A stretch of DNA of 64,000 nt. Origin: Cristatella mucedo (lineage: Eukaryota > Bryozoa > Phylactolaemata > Cristatellidae). The position numbers were made by a program, and so were the translations under genes. Location: NCBI GenBank assembly GCA_009760855.2, contig WPIO01000010.1:372001-436000 (forward strand). The letters run 5' to 3'. The first letter of the stretch is position 1, and every line of letters starts with the position of its first letter. The notes beneath the pieces are model-generated. The model did not search any database. It worked only from the letters and a program-made list of their open reading frames with translations, and had not been told where the DNA came from. Below, piece after piece: positions 36,480-46,095 of this stretch.

Positions 36480-38900
36480 CTGTTGAAAACGAAACCTAAA
36501 TTTCAAGCACATGTGATGGTCGGACGACAGCTTCACCTATTAGAAAAGCAAAACCACGCTTAGGGTGTCCTATGAGCAGCAGTTCAGTTTTATCATCATT
36601 TGATTTCAGGAAGTTTTCCGACATCCAGGATCGAATGTCGGCAAGGCAATCATTCAGTTTATCGGTGGCTGCAGCAGATTCCGACTGTTTGAACGACAAA
36701 TACAGCTGAGTATCGTCAGCATAAAGTGATATCCTATTCCATGGGCCTTAATCACTTTTCCCAGAGGTTGATTGTAAATGGAGAACAGCAAGGGACAGAG
36801 CACGAACCTTTGAGGGACTCCACAGGTGACCCGCCTCTTGAGTGAGACCTAACCCCTACACTACACGGATTGAACACGATCAAACAAGTATGATTTGAAC
36901 CATGCTAGTGCCTCGTCTGCCAGACGGATCGTTTTTCTCAATCGTTCAAGTAGAAAATGGTGATCAATGGTGTCGAAGGCATCTGACAGATCTACCAGAG
37001 CTAGGCAGTGACATGCCGTCGTCGTGTCCGCGTAGAATGTCGTTGTTAACACGGAGGAGAGCAGTCTCAGTGGAGCGCTGCCTCTTGAACCCCGAGTGAA
37101 ACGTTTCTGACATTTCACTCTTTTCAACAATCGGCTGCGTGGCGACAATTTTTTTCAATAACCTTTGACAAGAAAGAAAGAAGGGAAACTGGGCAATAGT
37201 TGGCAAGGGCCTCTGTATCTAATCCAGGCTCTTCAAGTATGGGTCTAACGATTGCCGATTTGAAGGACTTGGGTACGACCCCTTTTTCCAAAGAAGCATT
37301 AAAAATCTCGGCTATGGCAGGGCTAAGTTGTCTACATGCGAAGACCACAGAGGTGATGCTATAGGGTCTTCAGGAGACAAGCTCTTTTTACTAGACCTTA
37401 TTAAGGTAGCTACATCGCATGCAGAAACCTCGGAAAACCTTTTAAGAAAGGTCACAGGTCGTGATTCCACAATTGCTTTACTCGGACGGGCTTTATGAAT
37501 GCACGAATGCGCACAATTTTTTCAGTAAAGAATGCTGAAAACTTTTCAGCTAAGCCGTTAATATTTGGGGATTCAGACTTCTCAGCATGGCCAGTTAATC
37601 TTTTACTGTCTAATAAATCTGTTTTGGGTCCGACTGGCAGGAATTCAGTTTTCGAGTGAAGAAAAAGAAGCCCTGGCTTTTTGAAGCTTCCGGTTGTAAA
37701 CTCGATGTCTTTGAAATTGACTAGATCTGCATCATACCCCGATTTTTTTAAATGACATTCAAGCCTGCGCTTATAACGGTGCATCTTTTGAAGTTTTTTT
37801 TTGTAAATTGAGAGGAATCTCCACGACTCTGTACATGGATAGAGTAAACTGGAGCATGCTTGTCAAGAGCACTCCTGAGTGTCATGTCCACTGCATCATT
37901 GAGGGCATCGAGGCTGTCGGTCGAGTCTGGGTGCAGATCAAGAAGACCTGCATCACAAACAGATTTCAAAAATGTGTCTATGTCAATGCTTTTTAAGTTG
38001 GTCGGAAAATGAGCGAACCTGGCTGTTATTAGGGTTGTCAACGTGAATATTGAAGTCTCCAACAATCAGTAACGGCCTGTCGTACGCAAATTTTTTAAGG
38101 AGGAACTCCGAAAACTCCTCAGTAAACAAGTTTAGACAGCCAGGAGGTCGGTATATCTCAACGGTTTGAGGCATGCCTTTGATGAGGACCTGATTGCAAC
38201 TGATTCAAACGATGGCCCATGCGAAAAACTGCACATCTTACAGCCAAACGACCCACGAACATCAACTGCAACCCCGCCACCAACCTTGTCAGAACGCACG
38301 GACTGATAGAATGAAACCCGGGTGGGGTGGTGTCAGATATACAGCTACTGGAACAAGACGTCATCTACGTTTCGGTAAGCAGAGATGCATCAGGTTCTCC
38401 TCGACCAACTGATCGCGGATGAGTAAGCCCTTGGTTTTTAGCGAGCGGACCTCTAGTGGGCGGAATTTAAGAGGCTGTCCAACAACTGCGCGACGCCGAT
38501 GAAGTAGCTCGTATTGCAGTCGGCGTATAGCCGGCCCGGCAGACGCGGGCCCTTCGAATTTGAGTTGGACCTTAGTAACGGCTGTCGGTCGACGTTTCAC
38601 AACATGCTGAGGGATGGCAGGTGACATACTACCGCAACGAGTACTATTCAGCGCTTTAAACTTACGCGTCGTGGGTTTGATAGCCGAGCTGTTGATAGGG
38701 CGAACGCAGGATGCAGGGAGGTTCTCACTGATTCGCCGAAGGTTCTCACTGATCAGTCGATACCACCCGTCGGTAGGTATCGACTGATGGCGACATCGCA
38801 CCTTATGGTAAGCAGGTCCTGTTTTGCGTAGCTTATCCGAGGACAGCTCATCAATAGTCGAAGATAGCAGCGGAATACTCGAACGTATCACGGAGAAATC
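36480..38900 (-). mobile_element. L2-clade LINE with endonuclease and RT, broken
   Basis: On the minus strand, from 5' to 3', the first block is a 5' frame at 38361-38891 whose end (LEVRSLKTKGLLIRDQLVEE) looks like the start of an apurinic-type endonuclease. A TPPGFHSIS segment follows near 38330, then IYRPPG and LLIVGDFNIHVDN (endonuclease core) at about 38060-38160. Next are a linker and the RT N-terminal LANYCPVSLLSFLSK at about 37175-37215, motif A as SDAFDTIDH near 36960, and LADIRSWMSENFLKSNDDKT near 36600. Motif B survives only in broken form. The copy is split by many frameshifts and stops, and it ends near 36480 without its C-terminal region or 3' tail. Its sequence differs from the main local L2 family, so it is a second subfamily. 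Confidence 0.8.
38752..38788. repeat. 13-bp hairpin in the LINE 5' region
   Basis: ATCAGTCGATACC is followed after 11 bases by its exact reverse complement GGTATCGACTGAT. Just upstream, GGTTCTCACTGAT occurs twice (about 38720 and 38741). This lies in the 5' frame of the minus-strand LINE. Confidence 0.75.
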
Positions 38901-38950
38901 AGGTAAAGGTCCACACCACGATAGGAGTCGCCCGAGGCCGCTCTCTAGGA

Positions 38951-38992
38951 CGGGTAGGAAGTCCTACTCTTAAGAGTAGGACTTCCTACCCG
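38951..38992. repeat. 42-bp perfect palindrome, no spacer
   Basis: The left arm begins CGGGTAGGAAGTCCTACTC, and the right arm is its exact reverse complement with no bases between (centre at 38971/38972). It lies about 50 bp beyond the 5' end of the minus-strand LINE. It could be a small foldback, the 5' terminus of the LINE insertion, or an assembly or polymerase artefact. Confidence 0.9.
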
Positions 38993-39527
38993 GCCCGATG
39001 CGGACATTTGGAAATCCAGTGTCTACATGGTGCCTGCCAAAGATAAAACTTAAGAACTTCGAATTTTGGGACAACTGACAACTGAACCCGCATCTTTGTG
39101 CATGCGCTTCAACTTTCTATTTCTTTCCGGAATATATGATCCGGGGGGGGAAACACTTTTAAATAGGACAGGACACATGAAAGCTTAAGCGTGGTGTAAC
39201 TAACGGAGTCGCATTTATTTGGCTTTCGACAGTCACGCAGTGAAACTAAACACACTAGCTAAACGGATTAGTTTCGAACACGAAGAGGCGTCGGCCGTTA
39301 GCTGCTAGCCGTAGCCTGAAGTAATCTGCTCAAAAAGGTTGTGGTTTTACAGGTCATCGACTTCGGCCATGCTACAGACTAAGCAGCAGACCGGAGGGTA
39401 ACTGGTTAGCCAATACGAGACGCACAAGCATCAGCAGCACAGCACTCCGTCTAGGTGGTAACGAAATCGCCGCCGAAAGTCACATACGTGGCAGCGGAAC
39501 CGAGCCCTGTAGCGGCACTACTTAACT
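38993..39527. other. Upstream flank of the 39.6-kb ORF
   Basis: No gene or repeat recognised apart from the upstream motif listed next. Confidence 0.4.
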
Positions 39528-39539
39528 CACTTTCCTGCG
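39528..39539 (+). promoter_or_regulatory. Conserved upstream motif of the ORF family
   Basis: CACTTTCCTGCG occurs here, 40 bp before the ATG at 39579, and again at 45407-45418 upstream of the third family copy. Its distance to the first conserved coding block is similar in both places (207 and 192 bp). It may be a promoter or 5' UTR element, or part of the conserved unit. Confidence 0.35.
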
Positions 39540-39578
39540 CTGTGCTAAGGTGGAATTTGCAAAAGGCTGCTACCGGCT

Positions 39579-40187
39579 ATGTCGTGGATTTCAACGAGAA
39601 TGACGTCGAGGACTGATATGAGAAAATCCGCGCTTGACGAATACGCAGAGCGGCAGGCTAGCAGTGGTCGCGATCGTGTTAGTAGGCTGCTCTCCGTTGC
39701 CGAGTCGCTCGAGCAGCGCTTGCAGCAGCAGCACGATCGCCACCAGGACGAAATGCGGCGGATCGAGAAAGCGTGCGAGTGCCAGCGACGCCGGTGGGAT
39801 CGCGAGATCCGAATCGCGAGGAAGCGAACATCGACGTCAGCTGAAGAAAATGGCGTGGCAATGCGTTGCAGCATCGGAAGTCTCTCTGCCGGCGTTACAC
39901 GCCGAACAGCGAGCGAGCTGTATGTTGCCGATCGCCTCTTAAATACGAACCACGTGCTGGTAGCCATCATTGCCAACTTCACCTCAGCTGCGGTTCACTT
40001 GACCGCTTTCGACGGCGTGTCGAAGAACTGCAGCTTAGCAGCGAGAAGAGAGAAAGCCATGAGCGGATACAATACAAGCCTACGACCACGTTGGCAGTGG
40101 CACTCGCATGCTCCAGCACTCTGCTCTCTCGCGCCGTATCCATCTGACGGAGAGTGCTGTCGCGTGCTCTACCTATCATGCAACTAG
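39579..40187 (+). CDS. Unrecognised 202-residue protein with coiled-coil-like N half
   Basis: A single uninterrupted frame that starts with a true ATG. Residues about 28-80 are highly charged and glutamine-rich, with SLEQRLQQQHDRHQDEMRR and ACECQRRRWDREIRIARKR, consistent with a long helix or short coiled coil. A middle block, HLTAFDGVSKNCSLAARR (about 140-157), follows. The C-terminal 40 residues are rich in W, H, C and S with no recognisable domain. No signal peptide or membrane span is seen. Its reality is supported by two related but broken copies nearby (43918-44480 and 45407-46095) that keep both blocks at similar spacing, and by a shared upstream motif. I do not know the family. It could be a host gene family, an exon of a longer gene, or a transposon-encoded protein. 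Confidence 0.5.
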   Translation: MSWISTRMTSRTDMRKSALDEYAERQASSGRDRVSRLLSVAESLEQRLQQQHDRHQDEMRRIEKACECQRRRWDREIRIARKRTSTSAEENGVAMRCSIGSLSAGVTRRTASELYVADRLLNTNHVLVAIIANFTSAAVHLTAFDGVSKNCSLAARREKAMSGYNTSLRPRWQWHSHAPALCSLAPYPSDGECCRVLYLSCN

Positions 40188-41254
40188 GTATTCCAGTTAC
40201 GAGCTCCATGCATCCAATTTCTCTATACCTGCGAGTGAGCTTTTATTTTTTCTTGAGATTTGGTCAGCCTTGGTTAAATTTCATCTGCCTACGTGATTGT
40301 TAGAATATTTTTCAAGCGCCTTCTATCGAGGCTTCGTTTTCCAAATATATTTGTTTAACAATACAGCTGCTCTGCGACGTATGTCGTCATCACTTGTTAT
40401 TATTTGCGCTCAAATGGAGGCTCTTGAAACTAGCCACGAATAAAGTTTAAAGCTGGGTGAGCTTTTCGTAGTGACGGCGTCTACAAAGCAGCACTGGCGA
40501 ATAAAACTGTCCAGCCATAAGAGTCTTGCGACCAGAAATAGTGAACACGAATGAGATTATGATGAGGCTTTCTTTTAAAGGATCTGTCGCCACGTGGCTG
40601 CGGATGCATCCGGATGCACCGAAGCACTTGAGCTCGGTAGCAACGATACATGCCGCCGACTCGGCGTCGCTAGTTGGCTGGCCTTCAAGCTTATGAAAGA
40701 GGTGATATCCACTAAGAAGGACTGACAAAAAATGCTGTTGTCGACATGAGTTTTGCCAGAAAAAATAGCTAACACAACGGCGATTAGACTTCCTGTGATG
40801 AATCAGTAGGAAACAAATCTGAGAATGCACTGATTTTAAGAAAATTATGCGAAGAACTTTACCTTTTTGTGCGTGCCTCAGTCAGACGAATTTGAAACAG
40901 ACAAACATCGCGACGCATCTGAGGCACTAATTCCAAATTACTACTAGCTATCTGCGCTCTCTTGTAATTTTGTAACTAATGTAAATAATCGCCATTAACT
41001 TTATTCGTATACAAATTTCTCAAGTACTTTCATGGACAGACGTAATCCAAGATTTCAGTAATTCAGGACTCTTGGCGGTCATCCATTTGGAGCGTCAATT
41101 AGTTTTCTAGGGCAAGCGTGAAAAATGTGGCCAAAAATTGGCATAACTCAGTCAGAACTTTGAACAAAAAAATGATTAGGCCATGACTTGCGATCCTACC
41201 CTGCTGCAGTAAGTAGCTACGGTCGAATGGAAGCCTATGTGAAAACGTTTAGTA
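40188..41254. other. No gene recognised
   Basis: A minus-strand frame at 40447-40830 shows no recognisable domain. No other supported feature. Confidence 0.4.
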
Positions 41255-41640
41255 CCTGTCGTCTCTGGCTCTGGCCGATTAATCGTCTCCCTTAATTGCA
41301 CCCAATTCCTTGGAGACCGTACCGCCGCCTACTAAGCTAACAAGCTTTGAATTCATCAAAACTCATTTAACGTCATCTCCTGATCTGACAAAATTTTTGC
41401 ACTGCATCAAACCCACTCGGAAATATCATAGTTTAGTACCATTCACATTCTTAAACCAAGTCTACGCTCGTACTGCCTAAGGAAAATGGAAAGTGCTAAC
41501 AATATTCGCCGGAACTATGGTCAGTGCAAAGTGCCGAGTGGCTTGGAGTCCAACATCAGCCATCCGGGAGATTGTCAACAAACATTGGTAGAGAGGTCGA
41601 AGGAAATACCTGTCACAGATTACTTAGATTGCTCTTGGAT
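41255..41640 (+). mobile_element. Old L2-like 3' fragment, third type
   Basis: CCTTGGAGACCGTACCGCCG, then CATCTCCTGATCTGACAAAA, matches the end of L2 ORF2 (compare 6581-6680). After this the sequence departs from the main family. GCCTAAGGAAAATGGAAAGT and the flanking CCACTCGGAAATATCAT are shared with 51650-51800, which defines a different 3' UTR type. Confidence 0.6.
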
Positions 41641-41850
41641 ATCTGCATGCGGCATGTGGCTGTGTTAATGATTAGCGAAGCTGTTTTCTATTGAGGATGA
41701 CCATGTCACCGGCCACTGACGTTGTCTGATACCCGAAAACGTTTGTATTTCACTTTGTCTCAGACGCACAATTATCAGTTTTGCTTGTATTTGACGTGTA
41801 TGTGAGTGAAATACCGACGACTTCTGTGACAGCCCTTAAATAAATAAATA

Positions 41851-41992
41851 AATATAATTCATTTATATAGCGCCCCAAGAGAACTTAATCTCTATTCAGG
41901 CGCTTCACATATGCCTCGGGGCTCGAGCCCACGACCTCAGTCAGACCTTGGTCGGGGCGAGCACCTTAACCGCTAGACCAAACCAGCTCGGC
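41851..41992 (-). mobile_element. SINE-A copy, young
   Basis: Complete, with A box, B box, LINE-like tail and an AAATAAATAAATAAAT-type end. By eye it is one base different from the copy at 27047-27187. It is followed head-to-head by a SINE-B copy. Confidence 0.9.
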
Positions 41993-42140
41993 ATTGAGTT
42001 ATAGCCGAGTGGCAGGCGCCTATTCTTTACGGCCCACGTCATGGGTTCAAGTCCTGAAAAAAGCAATACTTTATTGCCCCCTGTAAGCAAGGTGATGATG
42101 GCAATTGCGGTGCTAGAGAAATGAGGCTTTTTTGATCTGA
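41993..42140 (+). mobile_element. SINE-B copy with good pol III boxes
   Basis: TATAGCCGAGTGGCAGGCGC contains a consensus A box, and CATGGGTTCAAGTCCTG a consensus B box. The body is ACTTTATTGCCCCCTGTAAGC. The 3' end is shorter than in other copies and passes into GAGGCTTTTTTGATCTGATAG. It shows that SINE-B derives from a tRNA with a TAGCCGAGTGG-type D arm, as in some Ser or Leu tRNAs. Confidence 0.75.
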
Positions 42141-43917
42141 TAGCCTTTATTTTAACTTTTACCGTGCAATTTACGGTAGCTGCCATTTCTTGAAACGTTC
42201 AGAGTAGCCAGGTCCTCCTGCATTTCCAAAGCTCGCTATGGTACTAGGTTTGAGGGTATCATGTCTACTCTACTCGTATTACCTTGCTTGCTAAGTACTT
42301 TACTGCATTTTGACTAATATGCCGCTGCTTAGTAGGAAAACACCAATACAAGAGAACCAGCTGTGCCTAGGACAACCGATCAGAGAAGGGTTATCGTAGC
42401 TGGCCAAAGTAGTGACCAACCAAAGCGAAGCCATATCTGAATCGTTTGCGAAAGCATATTTACCTCTGGGCGATGGACAGACGTGTGCGGTCATGGCTCC
42501 CGGGCACCGATTGTGGCTGACCCTGATGATATGGCCAAGCTCGGGCTGTGTCCTATGACCGCGGCTGTCGGGCTCGATTGAAAAGCACACTACTGTGAGA
42601 ATCAATGCTCGTGCTTTGGCAGAGCTCTTCCAGAAATATGAATCTAGTCGCAATAATAAATCACTTTGTATTGAGCTATCGGAGACTTGAGTCTCTTTCC
42701 ACGCGCATTATATATACTGTAACTATATGCATTTGCACCAGCCTAATCATCCGACCTCCCTGCTCCTCAAGTGTGCTCTTGCACAATTGGCTCATCGCTG
42801 GAGCCAAAAGAGGCCAGAGCATTTATCTATATGGTAAGCATACATGCATACAGATGATATGTTGATAATGCTCTTTTTAAGAATGCATGCTCACAATCAC
42901 GCGTGCAATTGTACATGCACAAGCATGCTAGTGGGCGTGCAGATGCACAAAAACACGTGCGTGCGTGCACACGAACAGGCGAACACGCATACAAAGATGC
43001 AGGCACAGACAGCCAGGCTGAATAAGACACAGACCTGCATACAGGCCAACGCATGTGCAGATGAACACACGGGCAAATGCACACACACTCACACACACAA
43101 ACACACACACACACATAGATGCACGTATACATAAATCTAGACGTTCGCGGATATACTCGCCTCTTCAGATGCAAACACACACAGGCGCACATGCCGATCA
43201 CGCACATATTTACAGAATTTTGACCAAAAATTAATGTTTGCACTAATGCCTTTTTGCAGTTTCTTGGAGTGGTGATGCTTACTGCCACACAGCTGCCGCC
43301 TTAAACATGCTATCTTTTTGCAATAAGCTAATAATCAAGTTTCTGTATTTTTATCAATCAATTCGAACCAAAGACTCTTCTCTAGACTCAACATCTTCTA
43401 CACCAGCCAATTGAAGCTCAGAGCCGATCTGCCTAGGCTGCTGCTTATTTGGGGCAGTGGCCCTGTTCCCACCCATGCCAACTCAGCTCATTAATGCTCT
43501 CTCATTCTTAAAACAGGAGCATACGACAGTTTCTGTAGGCGCATATAGGGTTCAATAGCCCAATGCCTTCTCAGCGGTGAATAATCGAAGGTATCCTACT
43601 CATTTGCCACCGCTGGTCATAGATGCCGCCCAAGAACCGCTCCATGCAGTGGCGCTGCTCTTTCCGACTGACATTGCAAGTGTACGGCATTCTACGGTGG
43701 AAGTCGGATTTTGGGCTTGACGGCACCGATTGACATTAAAGATTTGAGGCGTCATCTGAAGAGATCAGATCTGAGGCGGCATTGGAAGAGAGCGGTTCTC
43801 TTCAGGAGCAAACCATCAAAAATGAGGGTGCAGCTTTCGGCTACAAACGCATTCATTACGCAAGGTCCTCACGACACGAGAGACAAGGCTGAGGGAGTGG
43901 ACGCACTTTCGTGTGTA
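42141..43917. other. No gene recognised; CA-rich tract inside
   Basis: Contains the CA-rich tract listed next. A short repeat GATTTGAGGCGTCATCTGAA / GATCTGAGGCGGCATTGGAA (about 43741 and 43769) doubles a DLRRHLKR-like peptide in a + frame at 43711-44001. That frame may be the 5' part of the second family copy. Confidence 0.4.
42843..43195. repeat. Degenerate CA-rich, alternating purine-pyrimidine tract
   Basis: Mostly CACA, TGCA and CGTGCG alternation. The stretch ACACGTGCGTGCGTGCACACG (about 42952-42972) alternates perfectly and is the kind of sequence that can adopt Z-DNA. Frames over it are low-complexity. Confidence 0.75.
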
Positions 43918-44480
43918 GTGTTAGAGTTTATAATGCAACGGGCTTCCAAATGTATAGCGGGAGCAATCGGTCGTAGTAGGCAAGAACAACTTCAAGCATG
44001 AGCCCCAGAGCTGCCTACTTGTCTGAGGAGCATTTGCTGCACCATCGCGATCGCCATCTGGACGATCTGCGACTGATACGAGGGAGATGGCGAGCGAAAA
44101 CAAGCATTAAAAGCCGAAGCCAAAGCGCAGCACTCTGTCGCATGATTGGCAAGCTCGCAGAGATCGTCCAAAGCGTATGAGCCGCATATGCCTGCCGCCG
44201 CCGAACAACTTTCAAAAACGAGCTGCTTGCCGACGTCCGAAATTGCAAACGCAACTTTCACTCGCAGTCATTAAGAGAGCTTTCGACGACGTGAAAAAAC
44301 TCCAGGACAAATTCCAATCGACGAGGACAAAGCGACGAGCGGTCGACCGACAGCTTTGGAACTCGTGTGCGAAACTCTTAGCCCCACTTGATCAGCACGC
44401 TCCTCAGCTGTGCGCGTGCCCGCTGAGACGTGCACGGCGGAGACCACTTTCCTGCATTCCTCCAGACCGTATTTAGCGAT
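43918..44480 (+). pseudogene. Broken copy 2 of the 39.6-kb ORF family
   Basis: Compared with the intact ORF, GCAACGGGCTTCCA, then GGTCGTAGTAGGC, lines up with the segment encoding AERQASSGRDRVSRL. CACCATCGCGATCGCCATC (about 44040) matches CACGATCGCCACC and gives DRHLDDLRLIRG against DRHQDEMRRIEK. GCTTTCGACGACGTGAAAAAA (44279-44299) matches the AFDGVSK block. Stops and frameshifts separate the blocks, so no continuous protein is encoded. The + strand ORFs at 43998-44180 and 44177-44476 are its pieces. The last part contains KFQSTRTKRRAVDRQ, with a possible further relative at 7.7 kb. Confidence 0.55.
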
Positions 44481-45125
44481 GCCAGATGCATCCGGAACTT
44501 GCCGGAATTTAGGAGAAATTTCGCCGTCCAGAGACACCTCATTTTCAGCAGGACGTTCAAAGCTACAGCTTTGCTTTTGTGCCATGCCCGGATCATTGGA
44601 GACCGATGCCTAATTGTACCAATTGCAATTTTTATTTTTTTGTGGCACAGCTTCTTTCTTAACGTTTTATATTACCAAATAAAATGCTAATAAAAACAAC
44701 TGCCCCTTTATGATAATCTCTCGGCAGTCGGATCCATGTGCACTTCCACTAGCGCTGTCGCTATCAATACTAGCAACAGAGCTACGTGGAACTTTGCGGC
44801 GTATTCGTAGGGGGGAATCATCAATGCAAGACTGACAGAGCAGAGGAATTATGCCCGCATTTTGCCAGCAAAAAATTACGAAAATGGCCGTGACTGCTTC
44901 TCCGTTGAAGGATCAGAGGGCATGGCTTGGAACATGCGATGAAGAAGCGTAGTAAAGTGCGAAGGATCGAAGCTGAGTCGGGCTTCACTAGTTAAAGTTA
45001 AAGCTTTCGAACCACGGACAACGAAAGTCAAGTTCTCGTCGAGATTATTTCAGCAGCCACATTCGTCTCGCACAACGAGGATACCTCCGCCAGCGACAAC
45101 GCCTCCTCGACGAGCAAGTTGATGA
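44481..45125. other. Gap between family copies 2 and 3
   Basis: Short frames, no recognisable domain. The sequence may include the diverged 3' end of copy 2. Confidence 0.35.
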
Positions 45126-45319
45126 TCACTAACCACATTTACATGCTGACCCTGTGCATGTCACCCCTAACCATGTTATTCATTTTGTTTGTTTATCAAG
45201 CATGATATTACTCACCATTCAATTGCATTTCCCTTTGCAGCAAATGTAAAGCGCCTGAGATAGATTGAGTTCTCTGAGGGCACCTTATCATGTGCATTAT
45301 TATTATTATTATTATTAAG
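45126..45319 (+). mobile_element. L2 LINE 3' UTR and tail
   Basis: CACTAACCACATTTACATGC, then TGACCCTGTGCATGTCACCC and CCATGTTATTCATTTTGTTTG, matches 6768-6840. The tail GTAAAGCGCCTGAGATAGATTGAG then TTCTCTGAGGGCACC ends in (ATT)n. It is a severely 5'-truncated insertion lying between the two broken family copies. Confidence 0.9.
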
Positions 45320-45406
45320 TTTTTGAGATGAGAGTAGCACTTCTGGCTACGAGTGCCTCCGTGACGAGAGGTCGTCAGGAGACGAGCGAATGCGCGGTGG
45401 CACTTT

Positions 45407-46095
45407 CACTTTCCTGCGAAGCATCAAAGTAGACTTGGCCAAGGTCTTTCGCTGTCACGGAGTGCGACGGCAACAATTTCGAAGGCGCAAATGAGCAATG
45501 CTGGACGTGAATAACTACGCTGTGCGGCGGGCATGATCGCGTTCACCGATTTCTAACAATTACCAAGTCGCTCAAGGGGCGTCTGCATCCAAAGCAGCAA
45601 TCGCCAACTTGACGAGCTGCGTCTGATCGAGGGTGCCTGCGAGCTTAAGCAACGCACATGGCGCCGAAGATCCAAATCACACGATTTTCTGCGACTACTG
45701 TTTCGCAGCATAAGCAAGCTAGCATAGCAGCTATCATATATAACGCCGAGAAACGAGCGAGCTGCCCGCTGTGGTCGCACGACTCTCTAAAGTGCACCGG
45801 ATGCTGACGTCTACAGCTGCAAGCGCTACTTCACCGGTTGTCCCACTGAACGCTTTCGAAGGATTCCAGAAAAACTTCCACACAGTAGAAAACGAGAGAA
45901 TGCTACGCGCAAATGAACGACCTCCTCAGATCGCGTACGCAGCACGCTTGATGACTTGCAGCCCCTCCGTCACGCTCACGTGCTCGAGCACCCATCCAGT
46001 GGTGACTGTTGTGATGCATTCGTCCACGTAGCAACTAGGAAAGCACAAAGCTTGGCCAAGGCACGTACAGCGACGCCGATTGCGCGCACTATTTC
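45407..46095 (+). pseudogene. Broken copy 3 of the 39.6-kb ORF family
   Basis: It starts with the shared upstream motif CACTTTCCTGCG (45407-45418). AACTACGCTGTGCGGCGGGC parallels the EYAERQA segment. From 45599 the frame reads NRQLDELRLIEGACELKQR, clearly related to DRHQDEMRRIEKACECQRR of the intact copy. From about 45842 it reads PLNAFEGFQKNFHTVENER, related to HLTAFDGVSKNCSLAARR. The distance between the two blocks is about 243 bp, against 261 bp in the intact copy. At least one frameshift near 45600 and several stops interrupt it. The frame at 45771-46031 is its 3' part. Confidence 0.6.
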
